A DNA stretch of 14,708 bases from Eimeria necatrix (GCF_000499385.1 NW_013654683.1:1-14708), one strand, 5' to 3'; numbered from the stretch's first letter, positions 1 to 7,774 are shown. Program-made: numbers and translations. Notes: a model not told the origin generated them from the letters alone.

Positions 1-128
1 TAGCTCGCTGGTTGCTGGCTAGCTTCTAGCTAGCTGCTAGCTATCGCACAGGTAGCTAGCTGCCAGCTAGCTAGTGGCTAGCTAGCGGCTGGCTAGCTAG
101 CCGCCTGTTCAGCTAGCTTGCAGCTAGC
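1..128. repeat. GCTAGC-type palindromic short-repeat array
   Basis: This stretch is built from degenerate 8-bp units of the form GGCTAGCT, with many overlapping CTAG and AGCT palindromes. It reads almost the same on both strands. A similar array lies at about 4243-4367. Because CTAG contains TAG on both strands, and the unit length is not a multiple of three, the array puts stop codons in several frames on both strands. The predicted minus-strand gene ends at its edge, its TAG being part of a GGCTAGC unit. I do not know a named family for it. Confidence 0.8.
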
Positions 129-236
129 CATCGCTGTGCGCATATTTCTGTCGGCTCAGAAAGTCCCTTTCTAAAGGCCAGCGAGCAGCGGCAGCAACTG
201 CTGCGGGAACAGCAACATGCAGCAGCAACAGCAGCA

Positions 237-269
<33 letters not shown>

Positions 270-732
270 AGTCGCCATACGTGAGAGCTGCGCCCCAGCG
301 AAGCGCTCAAAAGCCAAGTCGAGGTCGGGCGCTTCAAAAGACACTTCCATCAGCAAGGCTTCGGATCCAGCGTCTGCGCAGCAGCAGCAGCAGCAGCAGC
401 AGCAGCACGTGCAGCAGCAGCAGCACGTGCAGCAGCAGCAGCAGGGTCAGCAGATGCTCACCCGCTGCGGACATGGCAGCTGCAGCACCGGTGAGAGCCG
501 CCCCAGTAACTTGAGCTCTAAGCGGCAGCAGTAGCAGCAGCAGCAGCAGCAGCAGCCACAGCTGCAGCTGCAACTGCAGCAACAGCAGCAGCAACGGCAT
601 CAACAGGTGCAGCAGCAGCAGCAACTGCAGCAGCACTCACCTATTGTTCCTGCATCGTAGCCGGCGCCGCGCGAAGGCTGCGGCGCTGGCGGCATGCCGG
701 GGATTTCATAGACCTCGGGTTCGCTGGCCTGC

Positions 733-775
<43 letters not shown>

Positions 776-1106
776 GCTGCTGCTGCTGCTGCTCTCTTCT
801 CTTGCTGACCTCCTCCTGCAGCTCCTCATATATGTCGCCCAAGAACGTCCGGTTCATCCCAGCGAGGGCCTCCAGCGTCTGCGCAGCGCGAAGGCACAGC
901 GAAGCAAAACAAACCCTAAACCCTAAACCCTAAACCCTAAGTGCTAAACCCTAAACCCTAAACCCTAAACCCTGAGCGGGGTTCGAGACCTACGCGGGCG
1001 GTGCAGTGTGCCGGCAGCTTCCCGTATATCGTGAACCAGCGCCTCAGGCATCTGCGCAGCAGCAGCAGCAGCACAGCAGCAGCAGCAGCAGCACAGCAGC
1101 AGCAGC

Positions 1107-1148
<42 letters not shown>

Positions 1149-1746
1149 CAGCAGCAGCAGCAGCACATCCTCTGCGCCTCGCGTCCGTCGCAGGATGCGA
1201 CTATGGGCAAACTGGAAAGCCGAAGTGTCGAAAATGGACTTAAATAAAACCCTAAACCCTAAAACCCTAAAAGAGTGTTAAAGATTAAAAGTCCTTTTTT
1301 CTTTAAAAGTTCTTTTTGCTGCAGCAGCAAAACTCACTTCAACTGAAAGGCTTTCTTCCTGGCTGCCTGAGAGGGCAAACTGGGCCCGCCGGCGCCCAAA
1401 CCCGCTCAGTTCTGAACGCAAACCCTAAACCCTAAACCCTAAACCCTAAACCCTAAACCCTAAACGCTAGGCCTCAACTGACGCTAAACCCTAAACCCTA
1501 GACCCCACCCCCAAGTTGGAAACCCTAAACCCTAAACCCTAAACCCTAAACCCTAAACCCTAAACCCTAGGCTGACGCGAGTCGAGGAAGTCCCCCTCGT
1601 CGGGCTTCCAAAAGATCTCCGCCAAACCCTCTTGGCCAGGAGCAACAGCAACTTCTGCAACAGAAAGAGAAGAAGCAGAATGGCCGAAGAGAGAAGCGCT
1701 GAGGCGGGGGGAGGCGTTGCTGCTGCGCACGCTCTCCGCGCCGTCG

Positions 1747-1785
<39 letters not shown>

Positions 1786-1927
1786 GGGCGGCGGGGGGAG
1801 TGCGCGGCGCCCGCTGCTGCTGCAGCAACTGCTGCTGCTGCTGCTGCGGCCTGCGCAGACAGAGAGTCTTCCCGCTGCATCAGACGCAGACGGCCAGAGC
1901 CAGCCACCACCACGCCGAAGGGACTCG

Positions 1928-1960
<33 letters not shown>

Positions 1961-2192
1961 TGCTGGCTTCCGCCCGCGCCCCCAAAGCCTTCATTTGCTC
2001 CGCCAAGCCGCTGCTGCTGCTGCGCAAACTCCAGGAAGAAAACCGCATTATATCGCTGTCTCTTTTGCTGGGCCTCTTCCCCTCCCCTTGCTGCTGCGCA
2101 GACCCGCTCGGCTGCCGCTGCGGCTCCTGCTGCTGCTGCTGCTGCTCCTGCTGCTGCTGCTGCTGCTGCTCCTGCTGCTGCTGCTGCTCCTG

Positions 2193-2263
<71 letters not shown>

Positions 2264-2441
2264 TGGACCCTTGCCCTTGGAGCTGCTGCGCCTCTTGCTG
2301 CTGCGCCACCGCTGCTGCTGACCCTGCAGGGCCCTCTCCACCAGACGGGCTGTTGCTGCCACCCCCAGACTCGGGGGGCCCCTCCGCAGGGGCCCCCTCA
2401 GGGGGCCCCTGAGGGGGGCCCCCCTCCTCTGCTCCGGGCAT
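124..2441 (-). CDS. Seven-exon gene for Gln/Ala/Ser-rich protein of unknown function
   Basis: I do not recognise this gene. Predicted exons, 5' to 3' on the minus strand, are 2441-1577, 1404-1338, 1211-1167, 1051-994, 878-641, 373-281 and 200-124. They total 1443 nt (480 residues plus TAG), and the phases match at all six joins. Donors are GTCAGC, GTGAGT, GTGCTG (weak), GTAGGT, GTGAGT and GTATGG; four acceptors end in GCAG. The acceptor of exon 2 is uncertain: GAG at 1405-1406, or sites nearer 1362-1367. Downstream frame is not affected. The first exon encodes a Gly/Pro/Glu-rich start, long Gln runs, then islands such as RPSKRDSDIMRFSSWSLRSS and GLAEIFWKPDEGDFLDS. Residues about 303-375 form the only non-repetitive helical block (ARKKAFQLN, LRRWFTIYGKLPAHCTAR, then TLEALAGMNRTFLGDIYEEL and QEEVSKRRE). 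Its pattern AR..L..L....F..DIY.EL...R is faintly like Spa2/GIT homology repeats; this is a weak inference. The C-terminus is ARWPLERDFLSRQKYAHSDG. The ATG at 2441 is the first in frame, but an upstream exon is possible. Confidence 0.55.
203..640. repeat. Intronic CAG/CTG tracts (CTG on the sense strand)
   Basis: Two predicted introns of the minus-strand gene, 640-374 and 280-201, are almost wholly plus-strand CAG/CAA runs. These are CTG/TTG on the sense strand. The purest parts are 217-270 and 379-442, the latter broken twice by CACGTG. The run next to each acceptor ends in TGC..GCAG or TTCCCGCAG, so the CTG run stands in for the pyrimidine tract. The exon between them (281-373) is free of triplet runs. 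Confidence 0.65.
731..790 (-). repeat. Coding CAG tract (polyGln) in exon 5
   Basis: The plus strand shows about 60 bp of CTG with single CCG interruptions. On the coding minus strand it reads as CAG and gives a Gln run with Arg interruptions after EEVSKRRE and before RQASEPEVYEIPG. Its polarity is opposite to the CAG tracts of the flanking introns. Confidence 0.75.
904..974. repeat. Interstitial telomere-like CCCTAAA repeat, intronic
   Basis: About nine tandem CCCTAAA units, with one variant (CCTAAGTGCTAAA), fall inside the predicted intron 993-879 of the minus-strand gene. There they read TTTAGGG on the sense strand. This is the apicomplexan/plant-type telomere motif, known to occur interstitially in Eimeria chromosomes. 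The array is far too short and too embedded to be a chromosome end. Confidence 0.9.
1054..1165. repeat. Intronic CAG repeat (CTG sense)
   Basis: A nearly pure plus-strand CAG run with CACAGCAG interruptions makes up almost all of predicted intron 1166-1052. On the sense strand it is CTG, ending in TGCTGCGCAG at the acceptor. The weak donor GTGCTG lies where the run begins. Confidence 0.65.
1240..1271. repeat. Short telomere-like CCCTAAA repeat, intronic
   Basis: Three CCCTAAA/CCCTAAAA units lie in predicted intron 1337-1212 of the minus-strand gene, beside an A/T-rich stretch (1272-1320). Orientation is the same as in the other arrays here. Confidence 0.85.
1419..1570. repeat. Telomere-like CCCTAAA arrays filling an intron
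   Basis: Three blocks of CCCTAAA units (about 1421-1466, 1483-1501 and 1520-1570) are separated by short degenerate spacers. They occupy nearly all of predicted intron 1576-1405. The donor GTCAGC lies directly against the array. Without splicing, the first exon would run into a TAG supplied by the repeat. Confidence 0.9.
2126..2262 (-). repeat. Long coding CAG tract (polyGln with Glu) in exon 1
   Basis: About 137 bp of CTG on the plus strand, interrupted by CTC, reads as Gln runs with single Glu residues on the coding minus strand. Shorter coding runs at 1748-1784, 1819-1845 and 1929-1965 read as Gln, Ala or Ser according to frame. Length polymorphism is likely. Confidence 0.8.
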
Positions 2442-2685
2442 TGAAGCGCCAGCTGCTGCTGCTGCTGCTGCTGCTGACGCTAGGGTAAGCCCTGGGCGCC
2501 TGGGGGCCGGCAAGACCCAGTTTGTGCTTCTGTGTAGTCCGCGCTGCTGCTGCTGCTGCTGCTGCTGCCGCTAGCGAGACAGCAGCAGCAGTTGCCCCTG
2601 CGGATTTCGGTCCTCCTCCCTCTGCCCGAGTACCATATCTCCCCCGCAGCAGCAGCAACGAATCTATCTTCCCTATGTTGGGACT

Positions 2686-2717
<32 letters not shown>

Positions 2718-3294
2718 TCGTTTGAGTCGTATCCCACGGAGGCCCTCGTTCGCTGCGCTGCTCGGCAAGAGGCTCCTCTCTTGTGTGCCTCTGCCTCAGT
2801 CCTTGAAATGCATTTATTTCTCAATTCCAATTTTCTATAAAGGGGAAAACGAACGGAGAGCAGCAGCAAGAGCCGGCGCTGCAGCGGCTGGGGGCCCCGG
2901 CGCTGCGCCGAGCGGAACGTGACCAGTGGCTCTGCGGGGCCTGGGACTTCCCCGGGTTTCTCCTGGCTTTTTATTTATTATTTTAAATGTTTTCCATTTG
3001 CATTTGGCAGAGAAGTTTGCCCGCCGCCGTGGCTTGGGCTTGGTTTGCCTGCGCAGTGCGCTGCAGTCTTTGCTGCCTTCACAGTGCAGCATCGCCACAC
3101 CATGCCTGCTAGTATCCTAAATCCTGTAAAGCACAGTTTAATTGTTTTAATTCAGTTAAATCCGAATATTATGAACTGCTGCAGCGGAATCATGAAGAAA
3201 ATGGCTGACTTTGTGCAGCACTTCATTCCGCTGCAGATGCCGAAGCGCTGGTTTGGCCCACGGCCAGCATTGGCTTGCTGCTGTTTCTCTTAAG
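2442..3294. other. No secure gene; probable upstream region of the minus-strand gene
   Basis: Apart from a 19-bp palindrome at 2396-2414 just inside the neighbouring coding exon, this stretch holds CTG runs (2456-2476, 2543-2570), a CAG run (2684-2716) and an A/T-rich part (2800-3300) without triplets. An open frame at 2919-3293 on the plus strand lacks an ATG start and shows no recognisable motif. The A/T-rich part may be the 5' flank of the gene ending at 124. I see no clear promoter. Confidence 0.4.
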
Positions 3295-3570
3295 CCCTGC
3301 AGCAGCTGCTGCTGGTGTTGCTGCTGTTAGGTGTAGCTGCTGCGGCTAGTGCTGTTGGGTGCTGCTGCTGCTGCTAGTGCTTTTAGCTGTTGCTGCTCCT
3401 GCTGCTGCTACTTGTTGCTGTTGCTGCTGCCGCTGTTGCTTGTTGCTGCTGCCGCTGTTGCTTGTTGCTGCTTCTGCAGCTGGTGCGTCCTGCTGCTGCT
3501 GCAGCTGGTGCGTGCAGCTGCTGCTGCTGCTGTTGCGGCTTGCAACAGCTGTTGCGCGTGGGGTACTGCT

Positions 3571-3645
3571 GTTGCGTGTGTTTGCTGCTGCTGCTGTTGC
3601 GTGTGTTTGCTGCTGCTGCTGTTGCGTGTGTTTGCTGCTGCTGCT
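3571..3645. repeat. 25-bp tandem repeat, three copies
   Basis: Three consecutive 25-bp units start at 3571, 3596 and 3621, each GTTGCGTGTGTTTGC followed by TGC triplets. The unit is not a multiple of three, so expansion would shift frame. This favours a non-coding stretch. Confidence 0.85.
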
Positions 3646-3776
3646 GCTGCGGCACCCGCTGCCGTTAGCCCTCACGAAGTTAGCAGCAGGAGAAGCCGCA
3701 GCAGCAGCAGCTCCTGCTGCAGCGAGAGCCCTAAAAGTATCTTCTGGGGGAATTCTTTACACCCCAGCCCACTGTG

Positions 3777-3830
3777 GCCAGGCAGCAACTGCAGCAGCAG
3801 CTGCTGCTGCTGCTGCAGTTGCTGCCTGGC
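3777..3830. repeat. Perfect inverted repeat, 24-bp arms with 6-nt loop
   Basis: The arm at 3777-3800 (GCCAGGCAGCAACTGCAG plus CAGCAG) is exactly complementary to 3807-3830, with loop CTGCTG. The arms include non-triplet sequence (CCAGGCAGCAACTG), so this is more than a chance CAG/CTG meeting. It is not followed by a U-run, and a bacterial-type terminator makes no sense here. Confidence 0.9.
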
Positions 3831-4101
3831 TCAGAGCCCCAGGGCCCTCGCTGCGCAGCAACCAGCAACTCCGGGGGTGCCAAGCCGGGCCGATTGTGCA
3901 GCAGCAGCGCAGCAGAGAGCCTGCAGCAGCAGCAGCAGCAGCAATAGCAGCAGCAGCAAACAAAAAGAAACGCAGCAAGCTCGGGAGCTGCACGCTGCTG
4001 CTGCTGCTGCTCCTTCCTGGGTACGCTGATGCAGAGCCAGGGGCAGCAGCGGTGAGCTGCGCTCACACAAGTGCAGCACAAATTGCACCCAGCAGCAGCA
4101 A

Positions 4102-4137
<36 letters not shown>

Positions 4138-4242
4138 AAACCCCAGTCCCAAAGTGTGGCTAGCGACTGAAGCAGCTAGCCAGAAAGCTCTCCCCCAACG
4201 GGTGTAGGCAAAAGGTGGTAGTGCTGCTGCTGCGTTACCTTT

Positions 4243-4367
4243 GGCTAGCTGGCTAGCTGGTTGTTTGGCTAGCTGGCTAGCAGGCTAGTTTGGCTGACTG
4301 GCTACTTCGGCTAGCTGGCTAGCTGGCCACTTTTGGCTAGCTAGCTAGCCAGCTAGCTAGCTAGCTA
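4243..4367. repeat. Second GCTAGC-type palindromic array
   Basis: This is a run of GGCTAGCT/GGCTAGCTGG units with spacers such as TTGTTT and CCACTTTT, ending in GCTAGCTAGCTAGCTAAC. It is the same kind as the array at 1-128. Isolated GGCTAGC/GCTAGCC units also lie at about 4157-4182. Confidence 0.8.
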
Positions 4368-4439
4368 ACATGCGACCCGCGAAGTTCCCAGGCGGGGAGC
4401 AACTGTGGCTTGGCGTTGCTGCTGCGGCGTACAGTCAGC

Positions 4440-4675
4440 CATTACCGCAGCAGCAGCCACAGAGCAGCAGCAGCAGCAGGATACAGAAGCAGCAGCAGCA
4501 GCAGAAGCTGCAGCAGCAAAAGAAGTACCAGCAGCTAGAGAAGTAGCGGCAGTAGCAGCAGCCGCTGAAGAACTAGCAGCAGTAGCAACAGCAGCTGAAG
4601 AAGTAGCAGCAGCAGCAGCAGCGCCCACAGCAGCAGCAGCAGCAGCAGCAGCAAAGCAGCAGCAGCAGCTTATAC
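4440..4675. repeat. CAG/GAAGTAGCAG repeat, would read as Ala/Glu-rich helix on plus strand
   Basis: Imperfect repeats of about 36 bp (GCTGAAGAANTAGCAGCAG...) follow a CAG run. On the plus strand one frame reads Ala-rich with regular Glu (AAAAEELAAVATAAEEVAAA), which would be a long amphipathic helix. On the minus strand it is pyrimidine-rich and stop-containing, like an intron. No start or splice sites settle the matter. Confidence 0.45.
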
Positions 4676-4682
4676 GGACTAA

Positions 4683-4822
4683 TTATTTAAATGTTCGACT
4701 TCTACTGTCTTCCCCGAAATCTCTGCTGCGGGGCCCAGCAAAGACCCGGCGGCCCCAGGGCCGGGCGATACTGCAGCACAGGCCCTTTCCCCTGCTGTTT
4801 GCCGCCTGCGCAGCAGCAGCTA

Positions 4823-4865
<43 letters not shown>

Positions 4866-4937
4866 AAACAAAACTTTGACGATTGCAGTGCGATGCGCCG
4901 ATTCAAAAAGCACGCCTCGCTCTGGCTGCTGGTGCAT
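4683..4937 (-). CDS. Possible small ORF or exon, unknown protein
   Basis: From an ATG at 4937 this frame encodes 84 residues: MHQQPERGVLFESAHRTAIV, a Gln run from the triplet tract at about 4826-4864, then LAAAAQAANSRGKG, an Arg-rich stretch, and the end FGEDSRSRTFK before TAA. The triplet polarity (CAG on the sense strand) fits an exon. A strong acceptor-like stretch (CAAAGTTTTGTTTCAG) immediately before the Gln run raises the alternative that only 4683-4864 is an exon. It lies 142 bp downstream of the stop codon of the next gene on the same strand. I do not recognise it. Confidence 0.25.
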
Positions 4938-5079
4938 TAACTGCAGCAGCAGCAGTTGGGGCTGCGGCGCCGGCAAGACGCTGCAGCAGCAGCAGCCGCG
5001 GCTGCAGCAGCAGCAGCAAGACTGCAGCAGCAGCAGCAAGACTGTAGCAGCAGCAGCCCCATCAGTTGAACAGCAGCTG

Positions 5080-5155
5080 TCAGTCCCTGTCGTTTCTGCC
5101 GTGCTTGAAAACCCAGTCGTCCCTGTAAAGAAGAGACTTGTCGAAGGACCAGGGC

Positions 5156-5189
<34 letters not shown>

Positions 5190-5534
5190 CTGCTTCTTTC
5201 CAGCGGCGGCCCTTTCGGTATCTGTCCTCTCTCTCCTGCTGCAGCTTCTTCCGCTGCTGCTGCTGCAGCTGCTGCTCCTTCTCCGCCGCCCTGCGGCGCT
5301 TCTTCACGAGCTGGTAGGCCTCTAACACCTGCTGCTGATAGGTGGGAGCAGCAGCAGCTGCTGCTGCTGCTGCACCTTCCTGCTGCACTTCCGAAGAGGC
5401 CTTCCCTTCTGCAGCAAGAGCTGCTGCTGCTGCTTCCACTCTTGTGTTTGTCGCCCTAGCGCTGCAGAGACCACTCGCATGCAGAAAGCCACGAGCTGCT
5501 GATTCTCCAAGCAGAAGCAGCAGCAGCAGCAGAA

Positions 5535-5565
<31 letters not shown>

Positions 5566-5621
5566 AAGCAGAGGTAAACGAGCTGCTGATTCTCCAAGCA
5601 GAAGCAGCAGCAGCAGCAGAA

Positions 5622-5652
<31 letters not shown>

Positions 5653-5967
5653 AAGCAGAGGTAACAACAGAAGAGGCAACAACAGCTGCTGCAGCGGAAG
5701 CAGCTGCAGCACTGCCAAAGAAGGCACAGGCAACAGAAGCTGCAGCAGGAGCAGCAGCCAAAGTTGCTCAACAGCAACAGCAGCACGAGCTGCTGCAGCA
5801 GCAAGAGCTGCTGCAGCAGCAAGAGCTGCTGCAGCAGCAAGTTGCTGCAGCAGACTGACCGGCTGGACTTGGCCTTGAGAGCTTCGAACTTCTGCTTGAA
5901 GGCCCGCAAGTCTGGAGGCCCATCAACCACATCATTCCACAGCATTAGCGGGGCTTTCTTCTCAGTC

Positions 5968-6005
<38 letters not shown>

Positions 6006-6438
6006 TGCCTTTGCTGCTGCTGCTGCTCGTGCCGGCGCCGCGCTTGCTGGTGCTGCTGGCCCCGCTGCTGCTGCTCTTCTTGGCCTTACCCTGCTGCCGC
6101 CGTCGAGCGGTCTGATGATTTGCTGCTGCTTTTGGCTTGCTGCTGCTTTTGCTGCTGCTGCTTTTGCTGCTGCTGTTTTTTCTGCTGCTGCTTTTGCTGC
6201 TGCTGCTTTTGCGGTTGCTGCTCTTGCTCTTGCTGCTCCTGCTTTTGCTCTTGCTGCTGCTCTTGCTGCTGCTGCTCTTGCTGCTGCTGCTTCCGCTGCT
6301 GCTGCTCCTGCAATTCTTTTCTCTGCTGCATCAGACGAAGCTTCCTCCGGATGCCTCTGGGGAGCTTCTCGGCCTGCTGCTGCTGCTGCTGCTGCTGCTG
6401 TTTTTGCTGCTGCAGCTTCTGCTGCTTGCGGGGCCTTC

Positions 6439-6483
<45 letters not shown>

Positions 6484-6643
6484 GGGGCTCAGCATTCTTC
6501 TTCAGCTGGCTGCCCGTGGGGGGCAAGTTGTACTTCTTCTTTTGCTGCTGCTCATTCTGCAGCAAAACAGCAGCAGCAGTTAACGAGCGGCCCCGGGGCT
6601 TCCTGCGGCCCCTGCGGACCTTCCAGCGAGAAGTCCGGCCCAT
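5080..6643 (-). CDS. CCDC137-like nucleolar coiled-coil protein, at least three exons
   Basis: The segments, 5' to 3', are 6643 to about 6090 (donor GTAAGG at 6089), a middle exon ending at 5860 (donor GTCAGT), and 5461-5080 (acceptor TCTCTGCAG, phase-compatible with the middle exon). The start MGRTSRWKVRRGRRKPRG is highly basic. About residues 94-111 read LPRGIRRKLRLMQQRKEL, the middle exon reads APLMLWNDVVDGPPDL, and the last exon reads TYQQQVLEAYQLVKKRRRAA followed by basic coiled coil and KPWSFDKSLLYRDDWVFKHG. From memory, CCDC137 proteins show the same order: IPF+LREIMRSRQE, then FGEVVxxPPEL, then a C-terminal helix with AYRxLK. That family is nucleolar or chromatin-associated and RNA-linked. 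The rest is Gln, Ala and Ser runs. The join between the first and middle exons is unresolved: the donor leaves two bases, but the obvious acceptor before GGACTGAG needs one. Either a 47-nt intron or a repeat-length error would explain this. Confidence 0.55.
5491..5664. repeat. Perfect 87-bp tandem duplication in an intron
   Basis: Copies 5491-5577 and 5578-5664 look identical. Each begins ACGAGCTGCTGATTCTCC, runs through CAG/AAG triplets and ends GAGGTAA. It lies in predicted intron 5859-5462 of the CCDC137-like gene, so on the sense strand each copy is a CTG/CTT pyrimidine-rich tract followed by GAATCAG. The lack of differences suggests a recent duplication. Confidence 0.9.
5787..5853. repeat. 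18-bp palindromic tandem repeat next to a 5' splice site
   Basis: Three full units of GAGCTGCTGCAGCAGCAA (5787-5804, 5805-5822, 5823-5840) are followed by a partial unit. Each holds the 14-bp perfect palindrome GCTGCTGCAGCAGC. The array begins a few bases inside the intron of the CCDC137-like gene, after donor GTCAGT at 5859-5854. Confidence 0.85.
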
Positions 6644-6656
6644 GAGGCTGACTCGC

Positions 6657-6701
<45 letters not shown>

Positions 6702-6832
6702 TGCTGCCTTTGCTGCAGCACAATTCGCGAAGGACTCTGCGGCGGCCTCGAAAGAGAGCCACGAAGACCCGCGGGCTAGCTCGGCCACGGGCGCGCTGCA
6801 GCTGCAGCCGTTTTTGCTGCTGCTGCCGCCCC

Positions 6833-6863
<31 letters not shown>

Positions 6864-6865
<2 letters not shown>

Positions 6866-7013
6866 ACATAATGGTGCAGCGGGCCTGCAGCGGGTCCACC
6901 AGCAACTCGTCAGTGTCCACTTCGAGTCTGTCAAAAGAACCTTCTCGCCACTTCTCGACGTGGAAGGCCAAGTACTCTGCGTAGTGTGGGGCGTCGCTGC
7001 TTTCGACGAGGCA

Positions 7014-7054
<41 letters not shown>

Positions 7055-7205
7055 GGCGGCGGCGCAGCGTCGCCGGGGCCGCCGCCGCCGCTGCTGCTGC
7101 TGCTGCTGAGGCTGCTGCTGCTGCTGCGCCCGCCAGCGCCAGCGCGCGAGACGGAAGAGACGACACGAAGTGCACGCGGCGGCTGCTCGGCGTGTCTGCT
7201 TCTGC

Positions 7206-7237
<32 letters not shown>

Positions 7238-7395
7238 TTGCTGCTGTTGCCACGCCTGCAGCACGCGGGGGCTCTTTGCTGCCCAAAGACCGCGGCAGCA
7301 AAGCTGAAATAATCACATCCAGTGCCCTGTGGCGCCGCTGCCGCTGCTGCTGCACGTCTCTGGCTTCGCTGCAGTACAGTTGGCTCTCCAGAAGC

Positions 7396-7437
<42 letters not shown>

Positions 7438-7564
7438 TTCTCCTGCTGCAGCGCGAAGCCGGCCGACGAAGGGCCGCAGTGAGGCTGCAAAGGGGACCCC
7501 TCGGCAGCTGCCGCGACGCACTCGGACTCGTCGCTCACTGAGGAGTTCTGCTGCAGCTGCTGCA

Positions 7565-7599
<35 letters not shown>

Positions 7600-7729
7600 T
7601 GCTGCAGAGCGCCAAGACAGGCGTCTACCCCTTCAACCGCACGGCCTCGTGCTGCTGCTGAGAGCGACGCGGCCAGGCACAAAGGGCACACAAAATTGAG
7701 GGAGAAGTCGCTGAACCACAGGCCGCTTC

Positions 7730-7774
<45 letters not shown>

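Larger units (their letters stand above)
3295..4200. repeat. Dense CTG/GTT then CAG repeat region, coding status unclear
   Basis: Bases 3295-3660 are CTG/GTT-rich on the plus strand and bases 3680-4140 are largely CAG-rich. Several frames are open on both strands, as expected when the sequence is almost all GCN/TGN/CTN, so open frames are not evidence here. Non-repetitive islands (for example around 3730-3780 and 3950-4030) give no motif I recognise. A plus-strand exon in 3690-4030 is possible but unsupported. Confidence 0.5.

Noticed and set aside
904..1570. Chromosome end (true telomere)
   Set aside because: The CCCTAAA arrays are short, degenerate, interrupted by unique sequence and flanked on both sides by genes, so they are interstitial.
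1632..2412. Plus-strand poly-Leu and poly-Cys open frames (229 and 231 codons)
   Set aside because: They are antisense to the Gln-rich first exon and arise only from CTG runs. The minus-strand frame has the diverse, protein-like islands.
2919..3293. 124-codon plus-strand frame
   Set aside because: It begins with GTG, shows no motif or repeat signature and no splice support. It is probably chance openness.
1..4367. CRISPR array or transposon terminal repeats from the GCTAGC blocks
   Set aside because: There are no unique spacers of constant length, no transposase-like frame, and no target-site duplication. The composition fits a simple palindromic satellite.
5462..5733. Poly-Leu extension of the 5080 minus-strand frame
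   Set aside because: It is the CTG-rich intron with the 87-bp duplication. A donor at 5859 and a good acceptor at 5462 remove it in phase.
5764..6645. 293-codon plus-strand Ala-rich open frame
   Set aside because: It is antisense to the CCDC137-like gene. The minus strand carries the conserved-looking islands and splice signals.
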